From NCBI GenBank assembly GCA_022410635.1, contig JAJVDF010000247.1, forward strand, positions 1,337,216 to 1,401,215: a stretch of 64,000 bases of DNA, in the 5' to 3' direction. Position numbers and translations under genes: made by a program. How positions within the stretch are numbered: the first letter of the stretch is position 1; each line of letters opens with the position of its first letter. Origin of the DNA: Tretioscincus oriximinensis (taxonomy: Eukaryota; Chordata; Lepidosauria; Squamata; Gymnophthalmidae). Under the pieces are notes generated by a model. The model searched no databases. It had not been told where the DNA came from and worked only from the letters and a program-made list of their open reading frames with translations. Positions 41,601-54,200 of this stretch are shown here, in pieces.

Positions 41601-44600
41601 GGTGCATCTGGAGGTCTCCTATTTGAACATCCCGCCTTTGCCTTAAATAGTTTGTTCTGGCTTTGGTTTTTACTGTGAATATAAGCTTGTCTCAGGCTTT
41701 GGATTTGTACTGTGAAGATAGTTGCCCACACGTTAGTATGAAATAAAACCCAGAGAGAGCAAAAGGATTTCCTGCTAATTTAATTTCCACGTTACCAAGG
41801 CATTCCTACACCAAGTAGTCACACTGGTTCCTACTGCTACCACACAAATTCGGTAGCTCTAGAAAGATCCTTCCCACCGATTTCAGTTGCTCAGCTGTTA
41901 CAGCNAAGCAGTCCCAGTGCTTAGGATTTCTTCAAAAGGAGTTTCGAAGTGTGTTTAGGACTCTTAATGCCCATAATGCTTCAGCCATGGTGGACAACAG
42001 GAGAGCGAAATGCCAGGAATGAGGGAAATAAACCCACAGAGATCAGAGGTTTCTCTAAAATCAAAGCAGGCTTAAGATTGTTCCTGTTTGATAAAATAAA
42101 GCTGAAGGCAAGGCGACTTTTGTTCCTAGGCCCTCATCCACCCTCTCTTCNCAAAGCCTTGCTCAAAGTAAAGCAAGGAACAAAGGAAACGTAGGCAGAC
42201 CAAGGCACTGGCATATTAAACCAGTCACTTTAACTCCTTAAACTGTGGNAAAGAAGAAGGAAGCTGTTTTTGCCTCCTGAACATTATTCTGCTGTTGGAA
42301 CGTGACCTGTCAAAACTTAATAGACCTCACTAGCTGCTTACAGTGATCAGCAGAAACCCAACCAACCCCTCATTGCATTTGCTCATGGGGCACCAGACAT
42401 GCGCACTACAGGTAGGACCGCACCCGTTCCTACTTCCCTCTCTAGCCAGCCCTGCACGCTTTCTTAAATCTAGGTATTTGTAGCTTACCTCGTGAGCAGT
42501 GGCTTAGAAAATACCACTCCTCTGTGATAGCTGCTTGTTGCACTTTAGGAAACAACAACACACTGATCTTATCAAATAATGTTGCAGTTTTAACTTCTTT
42601 GCTTGCGGCTTAAATTCTAGTTCCACCATGAAGAAAGCTAGCATTCAAATAGTTGCTGGCTGCTGGGTTCTAGTAAGAACCATAGACATCTACTTATTTG
42701 TCAGCAAAATTAGGAACTAGTTGGCCTAGTTGGGAAGGCCTTGCTTGCTTGTTCGTAGAAAGCAGAACTGGTTAGGTCAGTGGGAAGTTGCATACAAGGC
42801 AGGGAAACGGCCACATAAGCAAAGAAGAGGTATTGAACAAAGCTGTTGATTTGTTGACCAGAAAGTAAGTAGAGAAAATGCTTTCCTAATCTGCATTGGT
42901 GGAAAAATGAAACAGCAAGAGGATTGGTTCCACCGCCTGATCCAAGCTGCCTGCCTGCTATTTTCTAAGGAATATTATTCAGTGGTTTTCCTTGTTGTTC
43001 AAGTGACCATCCAACACAGTTACAGAATAGTAGTTTATAAAAAATACTTTTCCCTTTGCAAAGCAGGAGTGCATACAGCTCAATATTTACATATGTAGAA
43101 GGAAATTAATATAAATAATGCACAACAAGCAATTATGCTTATTGCTCTTAATTTATTTTGGAGCCTGTAGAATTGCTGCTTTAAAAAACCTGATATGCAT
43201 AGATCTTTGCTTGGGTACTGGTAATTTGTCCTGACTTACAAAAATGTTTAGTAAAAGTTTGGAAGCTGAGGCTACGCTTCAGTTTGTCTGCTGCCACTTG
43301 CCTTACAGAATAAAAGGGATTGATAAACAATATTGTGTGTTTTAACTTGGAATTTGTTGCTATTTGTTGCTAAATGCCTTTTAAAAAAGTAAAAACAAAG
43401 TTCCTCCATCAGGTTCCTAGTTCCTTGTCAGTTTTCAAGCAAATATGTGAAATAATTACTGAGTTTTGTTTGTTCCTTAAGTAAAAAAAAGGTATAGAAA
43501 AATGTTTGAATTAAGAACATATTTTAGCTATTCATCAAAATAAGATAAAATGTATTATTTGAATTGCCTTATTGTTTTGAAATGCCAGGTGTGGATTTCT
43601 GGACATTAACAAAACGTGGGGTGCAGACCCTTTTGGAGCATTTGACTAGCTAAGGTTAATTTTTATTATTTCAGGCCTGGTTTTGATCTTGATCAGCATG
43701 AATGTGAGAGACCGACTTTTTTTTCTTCTGCAAAGGCCTCCTCTACTCTAGCAATTTAAAAGAAAAGGTTTGCTTGCTATAAAAAGGAGCTCAAGTTAAA
43801 TTTCAAGAGATGTATGGTTTTAACTATGCTGAACTCATTACTAATAGATTGAAACTGGATACTTACAAGGTGAAGAGAAGTTAAAAGGGTACCTGATTCT
43901 GGGTGAGGGTGTTTTGCCCCAAAAAGAGCAGAATTGCGATTTTGGGGTGCTCATGGATTAGGGTCACTTGTAATTTGAGACCAATATGGTAACAACAGCC
44001 AGAACTAACTCTGTTTCTAACTAGTTCAATGGATTCAGCTTGTCTTAGAGGATTTGCTCTAAATTATCCATGCTCTGGTAGTTTAAATTAGGCTACTGAG
44101 ACCTTCGGGAGGCCATTCTCAGTCAGATGGTATGATCAATGAACCTTGATCAGTTGCTTGACCTTTCATCCATCTTTCTAACAGGCTTATATAATTGTGA
44201 GGGTTTTTAATGGACAGAGTAATAACTAGGTGTGTTTTTATGGTGTTGGCCTCATACTAGATTGGGCTTCTTGCCAGGCATTTGCAACCTTCAGACAGGA
44301 CCCTTGGTTAGTCAGCTGCCCCCTCCACTACCCAGCCACGGAGATGAAGGCAGCAAAATGGTGAGCAGAGGCAATGGTCCATGTATGTATGGAGACGTTG
44401 GCATTGTTTTCTATTGCCCAGGCACTGGCAAACTCACCCTCCACCACTGCCATCCATTAAGATTTTATTCCTTCTAGCAAACAAGCCTATGGTCTACTTT
44501 AGAGACAGCCTTCCTCTTTACTGCAGAGAAGGCTAAATGTTGGGTAAACCAAGGAACCACAATCATGGTGGGTTATATTACATGTTCATCTGTACTATTT

Positions 44601-44844
44601 ATATCTTGCCTTCCTTCCAAAGAAGCCAGAAGAGCATAAAGAAACAGAATAGAGACCCTGCTAGTGTACTGTCCACTCCAACGTAGAGCAATTGGGCTCC
44701 GTGCAGAATGACCCTTGATGTACTTTGGGCCTGATCCAGCAAACTCCTCTTACATTCTAAAAAGAAAATAGTAAAAGGTCTTGCAGCACAAACTGAATTT
44801 CATTATACCCTAATAGTTTGCCACAAAACATTTGTGTAAAAGTC

Positions 44845-44908
44845 TACACTGAGTAGGAGGTTGGACCCAATGGCCCTGCAGCTCCCTTCAACTCTATGAT
44901 TCCAGGAC
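44845..44908 (+). repeat. CR1 3' tail
   Basis: 'aggttggacccaatggccct' followed by 'ttcaactctatgattcc', the standard 3' end of CR1 LINEs. Confidence 0.7.
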
Positions 44909-45916
44909 TGTTATGCTGACTGCACTGGGTAGGTTGGACGTCTTCTCTGGACAGCACTGCAGAAGCCCAGGAGATCAGACACAGTCTTTTCATTTTGTGA
45001 GGTGAACGCATTCTTTGGAGTTTGCTTATCAAGGAAAAAAGTGTTTAAAAAGTTAGGAATTTCCAAATCCTATGCAATTAAGAAAATAAATTGGAATGCA
45101 GTCATTTATGTAGTTTTTCCAGATTGTAGTAATTTAGCAGTTAAAATAATACCTGCTGCTAAGTGTTTATATTGCTTACTGCGGATTATTCTGAGAAATC
45201 CTCTTTAAGGAACAGTTGTAAGCCACTGCTTTGGATTGTTAAAAATATCATTTTTCAAATATAAAATAGATGAGCGTTTTAAGTTGCCAGTAGTTCAGGT
45301 GCCCACTGCCTGAAAGCACCACCAAAATGAGGTTTTAAACAAGCTCTATTCTCTTTTAAAAAATACTGTTTCTTGAAAAGATGTTCTCTAAAATATGCTT
45401 GCATAGACCTCATTTTGCAGTACCTAACCTTGAGCACAAGGGGGAGGAAGAGGATTGGAAAAATTAGTTCGAAGAATTGTACATCAATGCTTAAGTGGAA
45501 GAAGTAACTAGTGATGGAGGAGAAGTTTGCAACGCATGACGAGTCCCGCATTTAGTCCCTAGATGGCAGCAATGACCAACACTTTTCCACATATTGGCCA
45601 AGAAAATCTGCAAGGATTCCTCTGCAGTCATTAAAGTCAAGCTCATCTAGAGTAAGAAAACCAATTCTTTTTAGGTACTAGTAAAATCGCAACTGACTTC
45701 CTGACTGGCCGAACGGGCATCTCCATGCTAGTTTCCCATTGCCCTCTGGAGGATAAACCTGCCCCAGCTTACCAGACTCTTTGTTTTATAATTGAGCTAC
45801 AGTAACAAAGAATTAAAAAGGACATATTCTTGGCCCTTGCTAAATATGTTTAAGAGTCATGTAGGCAAAGACCAAGTAGTGTTACTACCCACATAAAAGA
45901 TGGATGTTTTAATATA

Positions 45917-46416
45917 AATGGCTTAGTTGCTAAGGAAAATGTCTCTCAGCTGGGAGAAGGGGTTTCGAAACCCTGTGTGGGTCGTGGGGTGGCCACGTCT
46001 GACACAGGCTGACCAGATGACCCTCTGTGGGGAGGGGGGGTTGAAAACCTGTTTTGGGGGTGCCTCCCATTTTTTCCTGAGGAAAGGAAATTGAAAAAAA
46101 ATGAAAAAAAATATTTTTTTGAAAAAGTTTTCCTCAGAAAAAATTGGGAGGCACCCCAAAACTAGGTTTAAAAAAAAACACCAAAAGGGGTCATCTGGTC
46201 GGGCGCCTGTAGCTCTAACCAACCCAGCTATTCAGAAGCATGAATTGCAAGAAATTGCAACTGACTGCAAGTAGATACATGGGAACCACCACAGGCTGTT
46301 GGGGAAGATAGAATGTCAGCCTTTGGGCAAAATACCCTTGTAAGCAGCTTTGAGTCCCTTTGAAAGGTGAGAAAAGCTTGGTATAAGAACCCAGTTCTTT
46401 TTCTTCTTCTTCTTCT
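45917..46416 (+). repeat. tRNA-derived SINE, family 1, split by a foldback element
   Basis: The head 'gcttagttgctaagg' and B-box-like 'ggggtttcgaaaccctg' are at 45919-45975. The body resumes at 46205 ('gcctgtagctctaaccaac') and ends in a (TTC)n tail at 46416. The insertion is at 46011-46200. Confidence 0.8.
46011..46200. mobile_element. Foldback element nested in a SINE
   Basis: The ends GACCAGATGACCC and GGGTCATCTGGTC are perfect 13-bp inverses. Most of the 190-bp element is self-complementary, for example 'ggggtgcctcccattttttc' against 'aaattgggaggcacccc'. A relative of its right half lies at 47130-47195. No transposase and no clear target duplication. Confidence 0.75.
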
Positions 46417-47129
46417 AAATACCTGGTGTAAAATCCCTCTTTTCCACATCCATAAAGAGCAAAAGTCCTGCCCCACTTTTGTGGCAACCTTTTTTTGTGC
46501 AGTGTGCCATACAGGGCCTTCAAGTTCATAATTCCTGGGAAATGTGAGGGTGCTTGAAGGAACCTAATTGCTCTGTAAGACACAAACCCCTCGAGTGAGA
46601 GAGAAGCAACTCTGAGCTGCAGTTTTCATCCTGGAGAAGATCCTCACTGTGAAGACACATGTGAGCTTTCCATGTTCATGAATAGAGGAAGAAGATGCCC
46701 CCAGGGTGCAAGTGCAAAGACTTGGTAGCATGGCTGACGGAAATAACCATGACGGAAGCCCATTGCAAAAGAGGCACTTTTTCTCAATAGATATATATAG
46801 GTAGACTGATCCGATTTTCTGAGGGCCAAACTGGGGCAATTAATATTCATGCTAATTTGCATATTCATGAGCACCCACCAATGTGCATACTCCTCCAAAA
46901 TCCCCCCAAGATAAATCTGCAAACAAAGGTTTTTGAAGACGTGAGAATTTTTGATGTGTGAGATAAATTTTCAAAGTGTGTGAGAAATTTGCATTTTTTT
47001 TATTGAAGGGAGGGTGCCTTTAGGAACTGGCCCAGGTTGCCACACACACCCTAGTGGGGGAGCAGTGAATTTTTAAAAATAAAAATAAAATTTCCTCAGC
47101 AAAAAATGAGGAATTCACCCCTCACCCCC

Positions 47130-47195
47130 CCACAGGAGGGCGCGGCAGGCACCCCAAAACTGGGTCCCCCCCCCAAAGGGGTCATCTGGTTAGCT
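47130..47195. repeat. Relative of the foldback element, right half
   Basis: 'ggcaggcaccccaaaactgg', a C run, and then 'aaaggggtcatctggtta' match the right arm of 46011-46200. The left end is not apparent. Confidence 0.55.
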
Positions 47196-47338
47196 TAAGA
47201 CATAGCCAGACAGCCTTTGTACAGGTGTTGCTTTGAATTTCTGGCCCACTGATTCAGAGGCAGAGGGCTAATCTTTGGACAGCTGCAGGAGGTCTTAGTA
47301 GCTCTTGCATAGCAACCTCCCAGACAGGGAATTCTCTA

Positions 47339-47520
47339 TGGTCTTTCCTGCATTGAGCCATTTTATGGATTATATTCTGGAATAGAGCCCTGTCATCATG
47401 CTATTGCCAAATACAGCGGGTTCTAGGCAAATCTTTCAGTCTGCACCAGCATGTTGACAGCAGGCCCTATTCCAGAATAAAATCCAGGAAAAGATCCAGT
47501 ACAGAAAGAGGTTATCCTGG
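47339..47520. repeat. Foldback MITE copy
   Basis: 'cctgcattgagcc...ttatattctggaatagagcc' on the left and 'ggccctattccagaataaaa...agtacagaaag' on the right are inverse arms of the family. Confidence 0.6.
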
Positions 47521-47744
47521 CCTCAAAAAGCTGATGGCGCTCTCTAAGGCATGTTTGCCCTTGTCAATCAACTTCGACCATTTTCAATCACATGCCTTGC
47601 TGACTGGAGCTGTCTCCAGAATACCTAACTCCTGTGTTGGTCTTCCCCACAGACCTTGTACAATTGAAATCTCACCTTCTGAAATGGAATACAGTATACA
47701 AATGAGCTCATACTGGAAGTGTTCTTATTTCTAAGAATAGGCTG

Positions 47745-47845
47745 GGACATCATCTATCTGGGATGGGTTAGTGAATCCTGCATTAAACGGGATTGGACCC
47801 GATGACCCTGGAAGTCCCATCCAACTCTGTGTTTCTGATTCTACT
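47745..47845 (+). repeat. CR1 3' tail
   Basis: 'ggattggacccgatgaccct' then 'catccaactctgtgtttctg' is the CR1 3' end pattern. Confidence 0.7.
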
Positions 47846-48012
47846 TATTAAACAGTTAACACTAATCACTAGATTCTGGGTTTTTTTTCTGTAATTATAA
47901 TCTGATGCTCCCGTCATTGGGTCAAATACTGTAGGGTCATGAATAGTGTTTCAAACAAATGCAGTTTTATGGTTTGTTTTGACCACACTGATTTTCCTCC
48001 AATTATGGGATG

Positions 48013-48100
48013 GGAAACATTCATTTTTTAATCATAGAATCGGATGGGATCTCCAAGGTCATCAGGGACACCCCCCCTGCACAATGCAAAATTTAGTTAT
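48013..48100 (-). repeat. CR1 3' tail, inverted
   Basis: 'aatcatagaatcggatggga' and 'ccaaggtcatcagggacac' are the reverse of the CR1 end. Confidence 0.65.
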
Positions 48101-48699
48101 CAATTTGTCACATCCTTCAAGTAGAACAGTATCACTATTTCGTTTGGAAGAATGCAAAAACAGTGTCCTTTCCATGTAAACGCCATCTTCAAATCTATCT
48201 CTAGAAAACCTGGCTTCTTGAATAATGGAGTCTTCAGCTCACCAAAGGCTCTTCACCCTTGACTCTTGGCTACATTGGCTGCAGCTAATGTATGGCAAGC
48301 AGCATCTTCATAGCCTGAAAAAGGGGTACCTGTATGACCGGTCTGCTTACTGGGAAGCACAAAGGGTACATGGGTGTCCTTTCTGCTAACTTTCTAGACA
48401 CTAAATGAAGTTTCCACCATCTTAAAAAAAATCTGCTTACCATCATTAAATGCTGAATAAGAAACATAACTATGCAACTTGGTCATTTTTTGTACAGAAC
48501 TTGACTGACCTGAGCACAAAACAGCAAAGGTAAGTTATCTCCACTGTTGGTGTCCCTCCATATTGCAGCACAAAGGTTAAAAGCGCCTTCAGAGTGCTTT
48601 GCCAAGAGGTATTTTTTTGTCCCTGAGCGGACCCATCCCCACAGGAACAGCCATGTATAACTCCAGGGTCCTTAGATACAAACTGTAGATTGAGAGTCT

Positions 48700-48850
48700 G
48701 CTATCAGTGGGCAGTTCCTTAGAACTCTCTCAGCCCCACCTACTTCACAGGGTGTCTGTTGTGGAGAAAACAAAAGCTATGTGCACCACCCTGAGTTGGC
48801 TGCCCTGAGACCTTCNAGTATAGGGTGGGTTATAAGTATAAATAAATAAT
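48700..48850 (+). repeat. SINE family 3, 3' part
   Basis: 'agaactctctcagccccacc...gagaccttcnagtatagggt...ataaataaata' is the plus-orientation counterpart of the 3' half of the SINE at 57473-57718. Similar tails occur at 25850-25905. Confidence 0.65.
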
Positions 48851-49565
48851 TACAATTTTTGCAACAACCTTCTTCCAAATGGAGGGAATTGAATTTCATT
48901 ACAAATCTAGTGTCCCCCATTAACTATCCTTATAAACAACATTATAAGAACATAAGCAAAGGGCTTGCTGGATCAGGTCTCAGCTTGTCTGGATCAGCAT
49001 CCTCTCTCATACAACGACCTGTCATCTCATACACCCTGCCTGGAACACTACAAAGCACTACTGAAGGGAGATCCAACTGCCGGGGACTTTGTGTCCAGGA
49101 AATTTGTCAATGTCAGCATCCAGTTTTTAGTAATTGTCATTCCTGTGTGACTTCCCATCCAAATACTCGCTTATGTTGCCCTACCTTGCTTAACGTCAGA
49201 TGTAGACAGGACTATCGTGAAGCAGGCCAGACATGGTAGCAAAAAGAACAGTTTACATGCAGAATTCACTACTGGATGGTTACCTAGATCAGCCAAAGCT
49301 GTTTAGCAAGAACATGAAAAGGGCCTTCCCAGGCCATCTTATGAAGCGATGCCTGTGGCACCTTTTCAGGCATTTGTTCTACCCAGAACTTTGGCAATAA
49401 GATAAACATAGTGGTTTTAAAACCAATAAATAATGCTTCTATTCAAAAATATCAAAACGCTTATATACAAAAACATAAAAATGCAGAAACGGCAACATAC
49501 AAAGGCTTGCAAATAGAAAGAAAGATGTCCAATTTCATTCACTCTTTTTTAAAATCCTGTATTTC

Positions 49566-49571
49566 TTTATT
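49566..49571 (-). promoter_or_regulatory. Candidate DBP poly(A) signal
   Basis: TTTATT on the plus strand (AATAAA on the minus) with T/GT-rich sequence downstream on the minus strand. This implies a 3' UTR of about 1.45 kb. A second candidate at 49874-49879 is equally possible. Confidence 0.3.
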
Positions 49572-49881
49572 CCTCATTGCTTGAAGTATACAATTGTAAA
49601 CATCCTTTTGGGAAAAAAAAATGGTTCCCATCTACAATTTATCTTCCCCCTCCCCTGAATACCTTCCACAAAAGTTACATGGAAATTGATTTAAAACCCG
49701 GAAGCTTCTCGAATGAGATAAAAAGCCTCTCACTCACTCACGGTATGAAAGAACCATCATTTCTCTAAAAGAATAGGACAAATTTAAACTCTGAAGTCTC
49801 TCCTGGAGTCTCTTTTTATATATTATTGTTTTACAAAAAGAAAAAAAAAAGAAAAAAAATTAATATAGATATATTTATTTG

Positions 49882-49899
49882 TATATATATATATATATA
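49882..49899. repeat. (TA)n microsatellite
   Basis: Nine TA units in the presumed DBP 3' UTR. Confidence 0.9.
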
Positions 49900-50630
49900 C
49901 TCATATTTAAGGAGGATCAACAATGAGGTTTTTTTTCCTTAATTTCTGTACATACAACATTAGACAGTGCTGGACAAAGAACATGAGGAAGGTGGAAAGG
50001 AAGGAACAGAAACCATCACTTGCTTTTTTTTTTTTTACTGAAAACAGGTCAATAGTAATAAAATAATGGTAATTATTTAACTAAAAACCCCTACGCCTGC
50101 CCTTTGACACAAAACCCCTTTCATCCAATTGTGGAAAAATAAAAAGTGCGCAACCCGTTTTTTTCTCTCTCTTTTCCAAATTTGGCATTTTGTAGGCAGA
50201 AGAAACGTCATGATGTTTACTGGTTATCAAAAGGACAAAAACCCTCCTGCCCTCCTTCCAGGCTGGCAGGACACCCATGTTCTCCTGTGGAGGGCATGAT
50301 GAGGGCATAGTGGTTTAATACCTCGGGTGAAACAGTAGCCCGGAACATCTCTGCTCCATTGTCCGCTTCTGAAGCTGGTGGCCTCTCGCTTCTTTCCTGC
50401 CACTCCTGTCACAGAATCGATGGTGGAAATAAAAGATTGTGCAAAAAACATCTGCTGAAACGGATGCCCTGTTGTCAAGAGGGATACAGAGAAGCCAGGC
50501 GTCCCAATGCACCTGAACCAACTATGCCATTGAGTCAAATTCCTTAGATGACAAGCATAGGTGAACAGAAGTGGCCCTCTGCATACGAACTCTGCCTTTC
50601 AGATAGAAATGTCTGCCAGCAAACCAAATC

Positions 50631-50655
50631 TGTGTGTGTGTGTGTGTGTGTGTGT
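50631..50655. repeat. (TG)n microsatellite
   Basis: Twelve TG units in the presumed DBP 3' UTR, followed by TGCGCGCAC. Confidence 0.95.
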
Positions 50656-51019
50656 CTGTGTGCGCGCACATGTGCCCTTAACATCCTCCAGAGTGCTACA
50701 GAGCCCTTGTGTGTTCGTGGTGTATTCCATGTGCCTACAATGCCCAGTTCAACGTCTCAAAGTTGCTGCCCTTTTCTTGGCAAGGGTCAGCACAGGCCAA
50801 CCCATAAAGTCTTGTCCCTTCGTCGAGTACCCAGACCACGGTAGTCCCCGCAGGTGGGAGTTACCCACCTCGGACCTTTCCCCTCGTTCCAAACATCTGT
50901 TGTTTGATTACTTGTTTGCCCGGATCGGGAAGACGGGGGTCAGGGTTGAAAAACCAGGGTGTCCCCACCACCACAGTGGTGGAACAGTGGAAAAGAACAC
51001 AACATCCCTGCTGTGGTTC

Positions 51020-51235
51020 TTACAAGGTGCCATGCTGTGATTCGTACTTGGAAAGGATGCTCCGGTAACGGCTTAGTTCTTGGCGGATATTGGCCACTTC
51101 CTGGCGCAAAACGGCATTCTCCTTCTCCAGGAAGGCTGCGCGAACTGTGATCTGGTTCTCCTTCAAGCGGCGTGCGTCCCGCGAGCGTTTGGCTGCCTCG
51201 TTATTCTTGTACCGCCTGTTCCAGTATTTCTCATC
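51020..51235 (-). CDS. DBP: DBP exon 4 (basic region and leucine zipper)
   Basis: The acceptor ACTAG is at 51236-51240. 71 codons follow, then TAA (51020-51022). [20 protein letters not shown] is the basic DNA-contact region with the invariant NxxAAxxSR pattern. The heptads run through [20 protein letters not shown]. Confidence 0.97.
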   Translation of the reverse strand, partial: DEKYWNRRYKNNEAAKRSRDARRLKENQITVRAAFLEKENAVLRQEVANIRQELSRYRSILSKYESQHGTL

Positions 51236-54200
51236 CTAGTCAAAAAAAAGGAAGGAGGAAATTAAATATCTCTCTCTACCTCTCTTGAAGAAAGTCAGTA
51301 GATTTACAGGATGCAACAGAAAATGCTCGCTTGTCTCTCTACGAGTTCTCTTGTACAAAAGGCGAACAATAGGTTATCTTTTCCAGGCCTCAAAAGTGCA
51401 GGAGTCTTGTATGGAGGGACAATCCCTACACTTCTCTGCAGGAAGACCTCTGGAGATTTGGGAAAACCTCAGCTATTCAATGCCAGTCTTTTACACTCTA
51501 GACAAAGGAACAGCCCTGTTCCTGTCCCAAAATTGTAGCAAGGTGTTAATAAAAGTAGTCTATTCCTTCTGTCCAGACTGCAAATGCCCACAGATCCCTT
51601 GCCACAGCTAAGCAAGGGAACAGGACGCCTGCTGCATGAAGACAGGTCAAGTTGGATCGAGATGGAAAAGACTGGCTTGAGACATTGCCAAGTAGTCCCC
51701 ATGCTGTCACTGCTTTTAAACAGTCCACGGAAGGTAAACTACAGGCGAGCCCAAGGAATAGCTCACTGCCTGGGTGGGGGTTGGTTAGGTGGATAGAATG
51801 CAATGTGGCTGCCATTTTCCCACAGTCTACCTGGCCTCGTGCCCCTCCACCCTCCCCTGCAAGTGCAGAAAAGACCAAGAACAAGGAGAGCCTCACATTC
51901 TGCTGCCCACATCACACAGGCTGGTATCATTTTCTGAACAGACACCAAAAGGAAGCCAGTCGGGAAGACTAGTAACTTAGCTAATGTCTTTTATCTATGA
52001 TTCTAGTTATCTGCTTTCCTGAAAATTAAGTCAGAAACAACAAAAATCTGTTGCTGTTTTGTTGCTGCAGAGACACCAATTGTTTGCCTCCTCTTTTTTA
52101 CTAACTTGAACCAGGCTTTTGAGAAACTTACAAGAAGCCTCATTGCTCTGTGATCCTTCCTCCCAAGCGAGAGAAAGTTAATACAGGTGAATAAGTAAGA
52201 GGATTTGCAGGCATGGGATCTGTTTTGCTCCTGGCAACTGCAAGCTGAAGTTCCCACCAGGTCAAGAGACAGACTGTAGAAATGACTGACTCAAGGAGGA
52301 AAAAAAGAATTCACCAAAAGGTGATACAACTTATTGTAATGCTGTGATGGGAAATACAGGGCCAGATCCCAAAATAAACGAAGGCTGTATTTGTTTAGAT
52401 ACAAAAGCTGTCAGTGACCTTGGGCCAGTCACTGCACCTTAGCACGTGAGTTTAAATAGGAAGGCTTGTTACAAAGATAAACTGCAGCGGAAAATACCAA
52501 GAGCTCATTTGCAACAAGTAAAAGGAAAGTAATCCTTTCCTCAGTGAGTTTGGTGCCCTTGGTAAACTCTTAACTTACACCTTATAACCATTTACTTGCT
52601 GGAATTCTTCTGAAATTCAGCATAAACTGAGGCACATTTTGAATGCCATTTTGGCCACCATCTTGGTTTCAAAAACTTGGGGGGAAAATTAGGTTGTACA
52701 TCAGATTAAATTCAAAGTCCAAAAAAGCATTTTATTTTTAATTATTTGGAATAAGGGGCTGATGTACATTAATACACACCAGTCCTTAATGTTGCTTCTT
52801 TTACACCCTGTAAGTCAGTGGCAGCCATGACTGTGGCACGTATGTCAGTTCTGCACTTCCAACTGCTAGGAAACCTTGCAGGCTGATATGCTCCGGATGT
52901 AGAGCTATTTCTGCAGTCTTCTCCACAATCCTAGACCTGAGTGAGATGCTATGACATTGGTCAGCCAATCTATACCAACTTGGGTAGACCGATCCCAGTG
53001 CAGAACAAGGTTGTCCATATTGAGATGACCCCCTCCAGTCCTCACTACCAGCTCCTAAGTTCACACCAGCTTTGAAGTAGAAACAGAAGACTTCAAATTG
53101 CTATGAAGGCCAGGAATTAATATTCCTGGCATTCAGTCAGAATGTGTCTCCTATGGTGTATCAGACCACAGAGGCATGTCTGCTGCACACCTCTATGGTC
53201 CAGCATATTATCCTCCAAAGTGACAATAGACCTCAACATTGAAATCTAGTACTAGCCTAGACCAGGACACTATTTAGTACATCCCAGCAGGTCTACAAAC
53301 TGTTCTGTGCAGCCAGAGCACAACAGAACTCAGAGCCACTACCTTGAACTTCCAGAAGGCAAGGTACAGATACGATTTTTTTTAAAAAAAGTCTATGATG
53401 TTTTATGAGGCTGTTTGTTGTTACTAGGAATGTGCCAAACAGCAGCTTATCAAAGTACAAACAGCAGTTAAGAGCCCAGGGATTGTCAGATGCCCTTCCA
53501 CGTGTTTCTGTTTGTCATCACATATGCCACACAGACTCAGGGAGCTTCCACTCAGTTCTGCTCCTGTGCAATGATGCGCAATAAAGCTTTCGGACGAAAA
53601 ATTGGAAGAAACTATTNNNNNNNNNNNNNNNNNNNNNNNNNNNNNNNNNNNNNNNNNNNNNNNNNNNNNNNNNNNNNNNNNNNNNNNNNNNNNNNNNNNN
53701 NNNNNNNNNNNNNNNNNNNNNNNNNNNNNNNNNNNNNNNNNNNNNNNNNNNNNNNNNNNNNNNNNNNNNNNNNNNNNNNNNNNNNNNNNNNNNNNNNNNN
53801 NNNNNNNNNNNNNNNNNNNNNNNNNNGGGGGAGATAGAGGTGTTTATGTTAATGATTTCCATTGAATTTCAAAATGATTATTTTGTTTTGTTTAATGTAT
53901 GAAGGAATACCTTTTTCCTTTGTTCAAGTTCTATTTGAAAAAAATAAAAAATTATTTAAAAGTAGATAAAATAAAGGTTCGCCTACAAAGCTGTGTATAA
54001 CACCAGCTGCCAAACTTTGAAAAATGGCCGAGGTCACCACGTAGCTTAGAAGCAATTCCCTTCCTTATGAGTTGGGTAAAGGTGATGAGGCGGGCCTTGG
54101 GTGGTTGTGCAAAGCACTTGACAATCCTCAGGCTATAATTGAAGTCTTTCAGCAAATACAATAAAAACAGAGATATATGGAACTATATACGATTCAATTG

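Larger units (their letters stand above)
40000..49560. other. Intergenic DNA between SPHK2 and DBP
   Basis: Beyond the listed repeats this is AT-rich DNA in which no conserved coding exon was recognised. Open frames here are short and lack homology that can be recalled. A tetranucleotide/ATT-type bias and degraded LINE/SINE tails are scattered through it. Confidence 0.6.

Noticed and set aside
53490..53865. Open frames crossing 53617-53826
   Set aside because: They are open only because the gap is filled with N.
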